A DNA stretch of 64,000 bases from Bicyclus anynana (taxonomy: Eukaryota; Arthropoda; Insecta; Lepidoptera; Nymphalidae): the NCBI RefSeq assembly GCF_947172395.1, contig NC_069093.1, positions 14,729,561-14,793,560 on the forward strand, given 5' to 3'. Position numbers and translations under genes: made by a program. The notes below the pieces were generated by a model. The model ran no database searches. It had not been told where the DNA came from and saw nothing but the letters and a program-made list of their open reading frames with translations. The stretch's first letter is position 1; every line of letters begins with the position of its first letter. Positions 19,621-31,532 of this stretch are shown here, in pieces.

Positions 19621-20232
19621 AATTTGGATTTGAACGCGTTTTCGAGTCAGGTATAAGATTGGAACTTTTTAAAGGCGCGTGTTGTTTTTGAGGGCACTAA
19701 AAAAAGTTTAGCGGGCATTCGGCGGCATCCCTCGACGGTATGCTCATTGTTGTGAGGGCCCTACAGGGCCCTTGTGTCAAATGTTATTAGAATGACCTAT
19801 TGTTTTAGCTCCCTTCGTTGTTACCCATTGTTTGTTGTAGTTGTGCTTGCTCGTGGGCTCTGTTATTGTTGTCGACGCTTACTTTTGTTTTATGTTCATT
19901 TGTGACATTGTTGTCGTGCATTTTCAAATTACGTTACTTGAATATTATATTGCTTTATTGGCTATTGTCTTTGTTGATTGTAAACTTTTGGTAGAAACAA
20001 TATTTTATGTTTAACTGCGACACGTCGGTATTGTTGCTTTGTAACCGTTATTCGTGTTCACACAGTTTACCCTGAGAAAAGTGTTTTTGAGGGTAAACTA
20101 ATTTAAAGAGGGTAAAATAAGTTTTTTCTTATATTATTAATACTTTTGGGCTGATGTTCTGATCTGTATTGTATCAATAACTAAAATTGTGTGGATCTAA
20201 CGAAAACTTTGGACGTAAATTTAATTTCGAAT
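19621..20232. other. AT-rich DNA, no gene seen
   Basis: T-rich, many TTG repeats, no supported feature. Confidence 0.35.
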
Positions 20233-20445
20233 CATCATTGACAACCCATATTTAGCACACTGTTGAACACGAGTCTCCTCTCAGAATGACAGGTGTTAGG
20301 CTAAAAATCCACCACGCTGGACCAATGCGGATTGGCAGACTTTTAAACGTATTGAATTAAGAATATTCTTAGTTATGCTGGTTTCCTCAATGATTTTCCT
20401 TCACCGTCTGAGCCAAGTGATATTTAATTTCTCGGTTCTTAAATC
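20233..20445 (-). repeat. SINE family 2, degenerate copy
   Basis: CAACCCATATTTAGCACACT, TCCACCACGCTGGACCAATG and TTTCCTTCACCGTCTGAGCC match the family in order. Small deletions and substitutions make it the oldest of the four copies. The head is missing. Confidence 0.6.
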
Positions 20446-22397
20446 TCACCTATCTTTAATAGTCGTTTACCTGGATAACATTCAGGGTTTATTAAATACA
20501 TATGCTTAACGGTTTCTTCATGGCATCATAATGGAACGATAAATCGCTTAGCGGAATGCCTTCGAACCTTCGCGTTACTGACAACGGCTCTTACCAATAG
20601 GCTTTCCAAGAGTCGTTAAGGTAGCGCGATTTCGATAAACAAATTCCTCATTTTCAATGGCACTGCCCTTTAGTGACCTAGGCTTGTACTATCATATACC
20701 CTGATTTCAGGTTGGCTAGACCTGTCTTCTATAGAATAGAATTCATTTATTTGTTAGCACAACACAAAGTCATTCATACAATAACTTAAAATTAATACAT
20801 TTATATCTTAGCATTTATTAATGGTAATACTAGAAAACGTGTTGTGCCAATAAAATGGACCTGACTCAGCTAATATTGTTGTAAGTACATCAGTATCCAC
20901 AATGCTGGTATTCTGTCAGACCCTTATGAAAATGAATAAAGAACAGAATATAAACAATTAGTCGGACATAAATAATTATACCTATGACTAATATAATACA
21001 GTTAAGTAGGGTAATCTCAGAAGAAAGAAAAGGCAAGTTATATAAGAAGGACAGTCGCATAAGAATAAAAAGAAAAAAAATTAAATTGTAAAATACAAGC
21101 GAAATATATTATAGGGGGTATTTGTAGAAACCTATCACACTACTCAGTGAAGAATTAGTGTGATGAATGGATGGATGCTGTCGTGACTCCGTAACTGTCT
21201 CTATCAGATGATAATAAAAATGACCGACGGCTTATGGCAGGCGTCCACAGATCGCTTTAAAAATAGATGTTACACATTTGAAATAAATAAATTTTCATTA
21301 TTACGAATATTACTGATTAATTACTAATTGTAGATAAATGCAACTGAACTTTTAATTTAGTTGCATATTGGTTCGAACGCAGATTTTCTTTATCGATAGT
21401 TGTTCTCCTAACAAAAGACATCAACGCCATCTTGTGCTTTGTCGAAATGTTCCGTTTGTTAGTTTGTACCTGACTTATTTTATTTTTATTACATTGGGAA
21501 GTTAAATTATAATTAACTGGTTTTAATAATACAGTCAATTAATAACCATTGATAAATTCAGTAATTATTATAAAATACAAGTTGATGTCGCGACTTCGTC
21601 CGCGTCAGATTAGAATTATTCTACTTTAAGATTTATGTCTTATTTTGGATTATAATCTTCCTCTGTACCAATTTTTTATCCAATTAAATTTGATGAAGAG
21701 CTCCAGATGTTTGGGATAAATTCTTTATTTGATTAAAACAGCATTTAGACTGCAATTTTATCTAATGTTAAATGATAATTCAATCATATATCTTAAATTT
21801 GAACAAGTATGTCCTGATTATATTGCGAGACAGCAAAATATCTACATGCTGAACAGCTTGTCAGTACATCTTTAGGATGGTCGTTGGACGAAGTCTACCA
21901 TCAGCACTCGACCGATTCTAACTGACAAAATATACCTATATTCCTTAGAATCTAAAAAAATAGAATCTAAGGTTTAGACGATCTATTGAGGTTCTCAACG
22001 CATCAAATAGTTCTTTGCTATAATAAAAACATGTTTGAGTATCTTTACTTACTAAAATAACAGTTCGTTTTATGTGTGGGCTTATTATATCTACTGTGGT
22101 GTGGGTAACAGTTCGTTTCACTCTTTCACCATTCACGATAATAGTACGTAATATGAATGTCATATTTTTTATATAGTGTCAATGATTTGATTTAATTTAA
22201 GTAGCTAATTATATGACGGTCATAATAATTAAACTAGTATACTACTCGTAATATAAAATGTAGATTGCGGGTATAATTTTTGATCGGGTCAACATTCAAA
22301 CCGTTGATTAGGATTCAGTTAATTATAACGACGGTAATTGGTAGTAAGGCTCAATGAGCAAATTAAATATGCGGCTCTAATTTATTTAAATAACTTG
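20446..22397. other. AT-rich DNA with old repeat remains
   Basis: 20,728-21,100 has the look of a reversed LINE 3' end (CATTTATTTGTTAGCACAAC). 21,584-21,780 begins GTCGCGACTTCGTCCGCGTC, a decayed family B Helitron-like piece. No gene recognised. Confidence 0.35.
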
Positions 22398-22475
22398 CAG
22401 ATGCCCTGCGGTTTCACACGTGTAGTTCCCGTTCCCGGAGTAACATATAGCCTCTTACTTGGTGAACGTGTAACT
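22398..22475 (-). repeat. Helitron-like family A fragment
   Basis: GCAGATGCCCTGCGGTTTCA followed by CACGTGTAGTTCCCG and TATAGCCTCTTAC corresponds to the CGCGCGG end of the family. Only about 80 bp are left. Confidence 0.5.
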
Positions 22476-22629
22476 TTCTAATGGTGAAACAAATGGTGGT
22501 TTTTGAGTTAAATCGTAACAAACATACATAAAATCAATTTAAATAATTAGCGAACGTCTGATAGGTAGGTACATCGTTATCTTTTAGCATTTACGGATAC
22601 TTAGCTTAAATACTACATTAAGCATGGAT

Positions 22630-22700
22630 GAACGCGGCCGTGGACCGTGCTCTTTGGAAGTCCTTACAAGAAGATGTTGTTAATGATGATGATGATCACT
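22630..22700 (+). pseudogene. RTE LINE 3'-end remnant
   Basis: A short plus-strand piece translates as DRALWKSLQED, similar to RDVWKSLQKAY near the C-terminus of the intact RTE at 9.4 kb. It is followed by TTAATGATGATGATGATC, the same kind of triplet tail. It is a 5'-truncated copy of a related RTE family; nothing else of it remains. Confidence 0.55.
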
Positions 22701-23179
22701 AGTGCGGCAGAAGAAGCCATATACGTCTTTGCCATATAAGTCCGTGTTTATAGCAAAGTTCGACAACGATGGTTGGTTAGTTTTAAAACATGCCTTTTTG
22801 AACCAAAGTAAGTAATTGAATTCCTCAAAACTTAAACGCATACACAAAAATCCGTTATCAAATAACTATAAAATGAATTCACAATGCAGTAAGTATACGT
22901 CATGTAATAACATTGAAATCCCAAAAAATGCAGGTACGGCTCTTTCAGCACTAATAGAAAATGACTAACATTCGCTCTCATAGTAAGCCGAGAGCTCTCC
23001 CATTGAGCGGGTAGGACCACGTACCTACCCCGAGTTTGTCTAACGGCACAACATCAAAGTGAACCCTTTAAAAATACGTATAATTTAAATTAAAACACGA
23101 AGCAAGGAAGCAAGGCGCGCTACCGAACCTACATTTCATTAAAAGCTGGCTGAAACTTGAAAAATCATTCACACAGCAC
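22701..23179. other. No gene seen
   Basis: AT-rich; no repeat recognised. Confidence 0.3.
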
Positions 23180-23800
23180 TCCGCTCGGTATAATCCCGAC
23201 ACATTAGCGTTTCTCCTTTGAATCGAGCGAACTCGGCGCTTTAAAGCCTGAATAAAATATGTCATTAGCTACATTATCGCATTACCCCTGTCCGTCGCGT
23301 GTCGCACAGAAAAACTTCTCATGAAATCGTAATGTTAAAAGCAGCGAAAGCGCTGAAGGGGTGCGCAGGCGTCTTTGGACTTTGATTCCGTGGAAAAGGA
23401 TCGCTCTGCTAATTTCCAAACTCGGTTTGCTCAGATAAGGCCAGAGACGGAGACGCGCGGGAAGGAAGGTGTCTTTGATGTAGCCGCCCGGCCCTCCGAC
23501 TCTGAGAGCTTTCAATGAAAGGATTTTTTTTTCATCTCCTTTCCCTTTGTACTTAATTTAAATTTCGTTTATATCAATGCTGCGAGTTTCCTTTTCGGGT
23601 GTGTTTTCTGTTTTACTTTGTCGCGTTTATACTGCTCCGGCTTGTTATGTTGGCTTTGTAATTAAATTTAGTGTTCGTAATCCGTTTCTAATTCTTTTGG
23701 GCCCCACTTCGAGTGCGCGTAGCCGACTGTCGCGGTGATTGCGATTGTATGAATTGGAAGCTCCGTAGAACTTACAAGCATCCTTTGATCCAATTTGATC
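23180..23800. promoter_or_regulatory. GC-richer block with CTTTGAT motifs
   Basis: CCTTTGAAT 23,216, GTCTTTGATGTAGCCGCCCG at about 23,469, and a perfect CCTTTGATC at 23,782-23,790. It lies among AT-rich flanks. Candidate cis-regulatory DNA by motif content only. Confidence 0.25.
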
Positions 23801-25189
23801 ACTCGGACACTAATATACATTGATTGTTACGCTTCTGATTACCACTTCCTTTAACGATTTAACGCGATTTAATTTTTCCGGTACTTTGGGAATTCGTAAA
23901 TAAGTTTTAAATCTTTTATTATGTTTCACGGTGTCAATTATTTTTATAGAGCCTAGAGAATTTATAATAGAGATAACCTAATATTCCTGGCTTAGTTTCG
24001 TTTAAATAGAACGTAGGAATGTTTTGTTCAAAAAGAAAACCGTTGGAGTCACTTGTACTCACTTCTAAAACTGGTTAGATATGGTCTTGTACACATGTTT
24101 TCTGTGATATGGTTGAATATAAATAAACATATTGGTCATGTTTAAACATACGGTTAAATACTTTTCTTAAAAGACTTCTAGTATAAATGAAGTCTTTTAT
24201 GAAACATTAAATTAGTAACTCACCTACATCTATGAAAGTAGCCATCACCTATATGAGCACATAAAGCTGTGAATGCTACAAATTACCGTCCCGTTAATGA
24301 CGGTCACTTCGCCTTTTGTGAATCTCGCACTCGAAATTTCACCTCCCTCACATAAAAACCGCCCTCCTCCTGTCCATGTTATACATTCTCTGCTAATTTG
24401 ATTATATTATAAAAAGTTTGCAGTTTATTATATTTCTAAACTACTGAACGCCGAAATTATTATTTATTTGAATTCTAAATCTATGTATTTATCTTTCTTT
24501 TTGGAGAGTTAATTTATGTTTTTTACATTAACATAAAGTAAGGAGTATATATCGTATAGGTATAGGAGTAAAACGAATAACTTGGATTATTTTATTATTC
24601 TCAACAAGGATACGAACAAAAGAAAGAAGAAGAATTAGAATACAAAAGGTGACCTTATAGCTTCATAGTGATTTGTTATATAGTGTTTTTCAGATATCAT
24701 AGGTTAGATGACAGTTGCCTTATGACGTCCACAATACTTAAGTACTATTATAGTGTAACGCGGCCAACTTTCAAGTTACGATGTTACGATTAGATTAGGT
24801 AAATGCAAAAGATTGCAGAATACTCGTAATGACAACGGACGCCTGCAACCCCGTTCACATTATATTCAGTTGTTTTTTCAGATATTCCGCAGGACTTTTC
24901 CAGAATTAAAAATAACCTATGTTCTGCTGTTATGTTATATATGTTATATATGTATGTTGTATATGTTTTCTGTGGTTCTGCTCTAAGCGCTAATTTATCT
25001 TTATACCAAACTTTATTATAATCGCTTTATTAGTAAAAGGGTAACAGACAGACAGATGACAGTGGATACTTTATCATTTACAATACATATAAGGTAGTAT
25101 GTAGTATTAGTAAGAAAAACCATTAAAACACTGCCTTGCAGTTTTCAATTAAGCACGCCCGGTGTGTAGTGTCTACCTGTATAGATACG
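23801..25189. other. AT-rich DNA, no gene seen
   Basis: Contains a GTTATATATGTTATATATGT short repeat near 24,930. Nothing else supported. Confidence 0.35.
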
Positions 25190-25640
25190 TGTAGTGTAGG
25201 GGGCATGCATGCCCTGTTCGTTAGTTTTTCATGAAGCGGGCAGCGTGCCTTTGTCCCGCCGCGTGTTGGCCAGCACAAAGTCGCCTCGACCAGCGCCGCG
25301 CCCCCCGACACCCCACACCGCCAATTTCCACGACAAAGACACCGGCCAAGTCTTTTTAGAATTAAACATCAAAGTGTAACTCGGGGACTTTGATCACTGC
25401 CGTCAACGATACAAGCAGCTCACTAATGTATGTTATAGCTTGGCAATTTCGTTCGTAACACTCCCGATGGGCTCCCGATCCCGATGGGATGTAGCGATGA
25501 ATTGAAACCCCACGACTGCTGCATCTCACTTCCCCGCACGCACGATTTCGCAGTCTTTCCCCCCGTCGCCTGCATGTCATGGGAATGTCATCAGCGAACT
25601 TGCGAGACTTACTAGAGGACGCCCGTCAGTTTTTCCCTAA
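25190..25640. promoter_or_regulatory. GC-rich block
   Basis: GC-rich between AT-rich flanks, with GCCTTTGTCCCGCCGCGTG, GACAAAGACACCGG, ACATCAAAGTG and GACTTTGATCACTG within 150 bp. The same motif style as the 13.5-kb and 27-kb islands. No coding evidence. Confidence 0.25.
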
Positions 25641-25819
25641 TCCTGTGGAAACTGTCGCGGACTTTTTTTAGAACTTTTAAAGAAGAACAATTCTGTCTTA
25701 CATGATTTTTGCGAAACTTTAACCGTTTACGCAGCGCACGCAGCGTAAGCTCTAGGAAATTTTTCACCGATTTTGAAAGATGCTTCATTGGTGCTCTGCA
25801 CCTATTGGTCTTAGCGTAA

Positions 25820-26107
25820 TATTGATAAATGGGCTATCTATCACTGAAAGAATTTTTCAAATCGGACAAGTAGTTCCTAAGATTACCGCGTTCAAGCAAA
25901 CAAACAAACAACCAAACTCTTCAGCTTTACAATATTAGTATAGATTATAAAGAGGAAAGATTGTGATTGCACGGAATAGGTCCTGAAAAATTCTTTCACT
26001 GATGGGAAGCTCCACTATCCCGAGTTTTATACTATACTACCTATTTATCCCTGTATTTCTATAGGAACGAGATTCAGGCGGGTAAAACCGCGCGGCGTCT
26101 GCTAGTA
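25820..26107. repeat. Two family A Helitron-like copies in inverted orientation
   Basis: 25,820-25,948 is a minus-strand copy ending CTTTACAATATTAGTATAGA. 25,970-26,107 is a plus-strand copy ending AAAACCGCGCGGCGTCTGCT and AGT. Their 5' ends face each other with about 20 bp between. Each is partly degraded. Confidence 0.55.
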
Positions 26108-26700
26108 GGTAATATCGTGATTCGTGCCTTCTGATGTTAATTGTACGCGTACGAGACGACTTCAAAGCTAAGCCTCTATTATTATTTCAATAAAATTTAA
26201 TCGTTTCACTGAGAACCTGAAATTTCATTTATCAAATGCGTATAGGTATTTGATTAAAGTCGATGTGCCGCCCTAAGGGTGCGTTCTCACGTGCCCGCGA
26301 AATATATGCGCACGATATACTATTGTACCTTTTAAAGAAATAATTTCTTAAATTTTCCAATGAAAAGATTTATTTAAGACTAGCTGACCCGGGCAAGCTT
26401 CACTTTGACTTATTTAACTTAACAACTTCACTCCATTAGCTCTTAGGTACAGTTACGCAAACAACCAATGAGCTCTGGCCGATAGCGTAAGATATTTTTT
26501 GCAGTAAAATTTATTTGTCAAAGTGTGAAGATTTTCATCTAAAATATGGCTAACTGCGATACAAAAGATTTCATCTTTATATCGTACCTATAGTTAAATG
26601 ACGAAATAAGTGCTTGGTTTAAAATTAAATTGTTTGGGATGCACTAAAGAATTACATTTCCACACATTTGTTTTGAATACAAATAAAGCGCGCCAAGGAC
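26108..26700. other. AT-rich DNA with one Helitron-like remnant
   Basis: ACTAGCTGACCCGGGCAAGC at 26,382 looks like the terminal stretch of a family B-like repeat in minus orientation; what follows is too degraded to delimit. No gene. Confidence 0.35.
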
Positions 26701-28010
26701 ACCGTATCTGAAACATTTGAAAAGAACGCGACGATCGCAATCGTTATTGGTCCCCCAGCGGCCAGTCATCAGGCTGTCGCGAGGCGTCGCGAGACAAAGG
26801 CTCGTCGCGCCGAACGAACAGAAACACGGCGCTTCCCGCCGCGGCGACACAAAGGGAGCACTTTGCGGAGTCGTCTTTGACTCCGCGCCTCGAGTATGTG
26901 TGACCCGACATTAATAACCCACTAATAGCACTCGTTTCGCAACTCTCGTAAGTGTAGACGCGGCATTAATTCGAGAACACACTCGCGCTCACACCGTACC
27001 GCGTTAGCGAAAATATCATTCGCAAAGCTTTCCGATGCGAGCTTCAAAGAAAATTACTTAATAACTTTCCACTCACGTTCATTACCGTTAAATATCTAAA
27101 AGAACTAAGTAAAATTCTGATTCAATTTTTTCGCATAATTATATTAGTGACAGTTTAATTAGCACGGCTTTCAGCGGCGCCGCTTTGAGTTTGAACGTTT
27201 CGAATAGATTTCACGAGAAGCACTTTCAAAGAGAGCACCCCTAATAAGTACTGAAGAGTCCTCGCACGTGTTTATCAAAGACAGCCTTTCGTTATTCACC
27301 GTCTGAATGGCCTCAAAAGAAACTCGTGTAAAACGCTCCACAAAGTGCTGTATCAAAGGGAAAGGCGGGCGCAAATATCTGTTTCGTAAACTAGTAAAAA
27401 CGACGCTCAAAGGTACTGCGTGCTCGCGGCAAATTAGGCGGAGTTAAATACGCCCGTCGCCCGCTCGCGACGCGACTTCGGGCTGCTCATTATTTATGTA
27501 AGGCGTCGTAATCGGCGGCGCTCCCCGGGGAGACATTTTTGACAATATCACCCGTTCGGTCCGGCGGAGGAGGCCGCGGCGCCTCGCATGTATCCGTTTA
27601 ATGCTCGATTCCCATATAATTTAACTTTGCGATCAAAGCGAAATTTCGCAAAGAGCTTCCCGGCGGCGGCGACCCGGGAGGCGCGTGCGAGCGAGACGAG
27701 CGGCGGAGTTGCCGAGATCAAATGCTGGGCCAAATTAGTCACTCTCCGTCTCTCTATCTCAAAGCCGATCCGTAGTAAAGTTTGCGCGAAGATGACATCA
27801 AAAGGAAACCACACACCGGGGAGGCGCCGGGCGGCCCTCCCCACACTCGCGCCGTGTCGCTGCTGTCTTATTGACACGCCGCTGACGACTCGCAAGTCGC
27901 CAGCGTCTGTTTCAGGAGCTCGCTTTGGCAGACTTATTTAGTTAATTAATACGGAATGTCCTATCAACTTTGACTCCCGCAAGGCTGGAATACACTTACA
28001 CGGATCAACT
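26701..28010. promoter_or_regulatory. Long GC-rich region dense in CTTTG motifs
   Basis: About 1.3 kb with at least ten CAAAG/CTTTG sites in GC context. Examples: GACAAAGGCTCGTCGCGCCG 26,793; CACAAAGGGAGCACTTTGCG followed by GTCTTTGACTCCG at 26,850-26,884; TATCAAAGGG 27,352; GATCAAAGC 27,631-27,639. CGGCGGC Helper-type sequence is at 27,661. Open frames of 115-117 codons on both strands at 27,550-27,940 overlap each other, as expected from GC content. They lack family resemblance and are not called as genes. Confidence 0.3.
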
Positions 28011-29550
28011 GTAAGGAAACTAATAGAGCGGCCCGGTCCCGCAGCGTTTCGTCTTTAATTAGCTATACGAGTACCTAGATTGATGGAATTAGTTTTCCGA
28101 TAGGAAATGTTCGAATATGATACGATGTACACACTGTTGCTTTTGAATTGAGCTAGCATATTTTGTAATAGGTGATGCTGTTTCATGAAGTATGTTCGAA
28201 ATGGGAAGTGGGGAGCTTTATGGTTTTGTAGATAGTATTTTAGTTAAAAAAATTAACCTCACCAATGGTTTGAATTCAATGTCGTTTAGTTTCCAACCAG
28301 TTTTAGTTTTTAACCAACGGAAGACAGATAAAAAGAGCCGGCAAAAAAGGCAGGAACTTTTTTTTAAATAATGATCATTTACATTTTTAATCCATTTATA
28401 TATATCTACTGTAATACAAATTATTATTACTTTCTATTTTCTGTGTAAAAATAAAGCCGGCCCAATACCTCCAAGCATCCTGCTTTTCTTAAATATTTAA
28501 AACTAATATCCCCCTATTGTCGCCACGAAAACAATTACCTTATTAATGACCTCTAATCATTAGAATTGACCGATTTTTCGCAACAAAGTGTTTCACAAGT
28601 TCGTTAGCTAATCACGGCCACGGGCGGCCGGTCCATTTCATCCCCTAAATTTAATTGGAGTTGCGGACGAAATTTATAGAAGCTTTCGGTCACGTTACAC
28701 CAAGTTAAGAAGCCTTGGAAATAAAAGGTTCGCACTTCGAAATTTTCTTTCCACAGAATTGCTTGGCAATAATTGTTTTGCCCCTTTCTCGTATTATTTC
28801 TTGAAAATTGAGTTTTTTTTTGTTGCGTTAAAATTGAAAATGTAGGGAATCCTTTCTGGTGTCTGAGAAGCACAGGGAACACTCGTTCGTTTTATATTTT
28901 ACGAATTTTTCAAGGGTTACTCTTTTTAACCAACTTTAAAAAATAAGGATGGCTGTATGTTTTTTTATGTCTGCATTATCAATGCAATTATCGTCGTTAG
29001 TGACATTTTAGCATTCCATAGAAATAAAGTTCAAATTGGAATAAAAGTTGGTAGCGAATATTATATCGACGATTATAAAATAGTGAAATCATACCCCAGG
29101 AGTGAGATCGCAGCCAAGAGCTTACTAATCATTGAATAAAAAAAGTATAATACATTTTATATAGGTAAAATGTCTTTCTATACCTACTATAAGAAACATT
29201 TTCAATATTGTATACAATTTATTCAATTGCACCATTACGTAGGCGAGACGAAGCCTTGAAAAAAAGGAAGGAATCTGTTAAGTATTTTTATAAATTAACT
29301 CAAAGGAAGTTCCCTTTTGAAACCCTTTTTATCTTCGCCCGTGTCCATTTCGCTTATTTGCAAAAGTTGCCCGCTGCCGCTGCTTTTGAGATTTATTCTC
29401 GGCTTTGTTGCTCTTTACCCGACTCAACGGAAGGAGAGTAATTGTTGCATACACCATAATATTACGAAGGAACTCTTATTCCCAATTGTGCGAAATGATG
29501 ATAAAGATTTAATGAATCTGTAAGATGTCAGAATTTGAATTTATCACACT
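28011..29550. other. AT-rich DNA, no gene seen
   Basis: No supported frame, RNA or repeat. Confidence 0.35.
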
Positions 29551-29763
29551 AATGGCGAAAGTTTCTTCATAAGTGTGTATTTGTGTTCCTTCTTTGCGCT
29601 GCGGCTACTGAAGCGATTTGGTTAAAATTTGGAATGGACACAGATTTTACTCTGGATTAACACTATGTGCTCCTTTTCATCCCGGAAAAATCCATGGTTC
29701 CCGCGGGATTTGTGAAAAATTTAATGAATTCCACGCGGACGAAGTCGCGGGCGTCCGCTAGTT
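29551..29763 (+). repeat. Helitron-like short repeat, family B
   Basis: Same order as 9,188-9,412: GGCTACTGAAGCGATTTGGT, TTTACTCTGGATTAACACTA, then GGACGAAGTCGCGGGCGTCC and GCTAGTT. The 5' end is shortened. Confidence 0.6.
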
Positions 29764-30102
29764 ATTAATAATAATTAAAAGAACAAGCGGATGGTCCATC
29801 TGATGATAAATTGCCTATAATCTGCTATAATAGCAATCATCCCGCAAAACACCGTTAGGTATGTGTAATCACAATACATGTATCGTCTAAATCTGCAGAA
29901 CATGCTAACTACAAGGAATGTTTGAGTTCAAAAAGTTCGTAGCCTAACCAGGAAATTACAAAGCTATTATTATTTAGTTAATTTATTATTAACATTATCT
30001 CCTTAGAGCTCAATACACGTTGCTTTGGCCTGGATACGCTACTATGCCAGTTATTTTTCTTTATCTAAACCCTCAATAAATTAATAGACTACACCGACCT
30101 CG
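29764..30102. other. No gene seen
   Basis: AT-rich, nothing recognised. Confidence 0.3.
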
Positions 30103-30276
30103 TTATTTTTGGAAAATGTTTGAACTCATAGGTGGTTTTTTCAACTTAGGAAATAGATAAAGGTCTGATGGAGCTAGATTATTTGAAAAAAGGGGAATGA
30201 GGTAACAATTCGAAACCACATTGATGAAATTCCGCCACGCTTTCAATCGACGTGTGAACTCGCACATTATTCTAAT
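30103..30276 (-). pseudogene. mariner-type transposase C-terminal relic
   Basis: On the minus strand, NNVRVHTSIESVAEF and ELLPHSP in one frame continue after a T run as NNLAPSDLYLFPKLKK in another. Mariner transposases end their catalytic domain with a block like SPDLAPSDYHLF, whose first part carries the third catalytic acid. Two lesions are seen: an in-frame TAG just before NNVRVH and a one-base shift in the run of six T at about 30,187. Only about 58 codons remain, so this is a dead fragment. No terminal repeats were found. Confidence 0.65.
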
Positions 30277-31032
30277 GAAACAAAACATTTCTTATCAATA
30301 ATCCTAGCCGTTTTTCTTTAACTTCTCCTCTGAAGCATCGCAGCAAGTTTCAGCTCTGCTTTAAATTTTATACTACTACTAATAATTAATAAAGGGTAAT
30401 TTCAAAAATGTATGACATTCCGATATTACGTATTAGGCTACGAACTTTTCAAATGAGCCGAGTAAATGTTATTTCAACGAGCTCAGCGTCTCTCTACTAT
30501 TATTTTCGTTAAACTCGTAACTATGTTGTTATTTATTATACAACAACGATATTTATTATCCAAATGAAAAGGGAATGTGAGTTTAAAAGTACAAACACGG
30601 TAATAAACTAATACATAAATCTTTTTATAGTCTTTTTAAACAGAAACCATAAGTGCCGCATTTGTATAAATCAAGCCATTTATAAAACCAATACGATAGC
30701 TGTTCAAATTAAAAAATAAATTACCAAAGTCAACATCAAAAACACCGATTTTATTTTAACATTCGGCACCAAAAATTTTATCATTCCAAAAAGTTCCAAA
30801 GGAAAATAAAAGGCTCGAATTCCATCTCATATCTTCGGCGTCCGGCGCGGGCGGCCCTTGGTATTGTGCGCATGAGTTTAAAAACTTAAGGCTCTGACTA
30901 CAGGGAACGGTTGCACGAAGAAAGCTTTACTCAATTTAAAATAATGATTATCAACAAACAATTTAAAGGGTATATAAATCGCTTATCATTGTACACCTTA
31001 TTGTTTTTATTTATTCCTAAATTAATGACAAT
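30277..31032. other. No gene seen
   Basis: AT-rich with a short GC patch at 30,838-30,875. Confidence 0.3.
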
Positions 31033-31532
31033 AGGGATGATGACAGTTTTTTAAATTGTATATAAATTAAGAGTATACTAATAGTAAAGCAATTTTGTAA
31101 AAGGAACAGGGTATCTGCGATCATTACTTTCGGAGCTACAGGGATTTAAAGAGTCAGATTTGCGGCGCTGCCGCGGATCCATGAAAAACGCCCCATACAA
31201 AATGGCACGAACTAATGACGTCGTAGGCAATGTAATGATCGTTAGATTTGTATGTGCGTTCAAACAAAATTACTAATATGTTTGTTATTTGTGCGTTTAT
31301 GTTTATAGTTCAAATATTAAAAAATGTCACATTTAATGTAAGGAAGCTAAAACTATGAATTTTCATCTAATTACGATAAAATATTTTTAATAGATTTTGA
31401 AATTTTATAATCTCATTTATTTTGCAAATATCCAGACAATCTTTGCTTTTTATGTATACATCAGTTAACATTGACCCTATTTTCCCTAATGTATCATAAA
31501 AATCAATATATTCAAACCTAGTCATCATCCCC
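31033..31532. mobile_element. MITE, copy 2 (about 0.5 kb)
   Basis: Near-identical to 16,838-17,340 over its whole length and in the same orientation, with the same AGGGATGATGAC / GTCATCATCCCC ends. The flanks are unrelated to those of copy 1. Differences are a few substitutions and short indels (TATAAATT is reduced near 31,355). High similarity points to recent activity. Confidence 0.7.

Noticed and set aside
27548..27941. Overlapping frames of 115 and 117 codons on opposite strands
   Set aside because: Both are explained by low stop-codon frequency in GC-rich DNA; composition is Arg/Ala/Pro-rich without motif.
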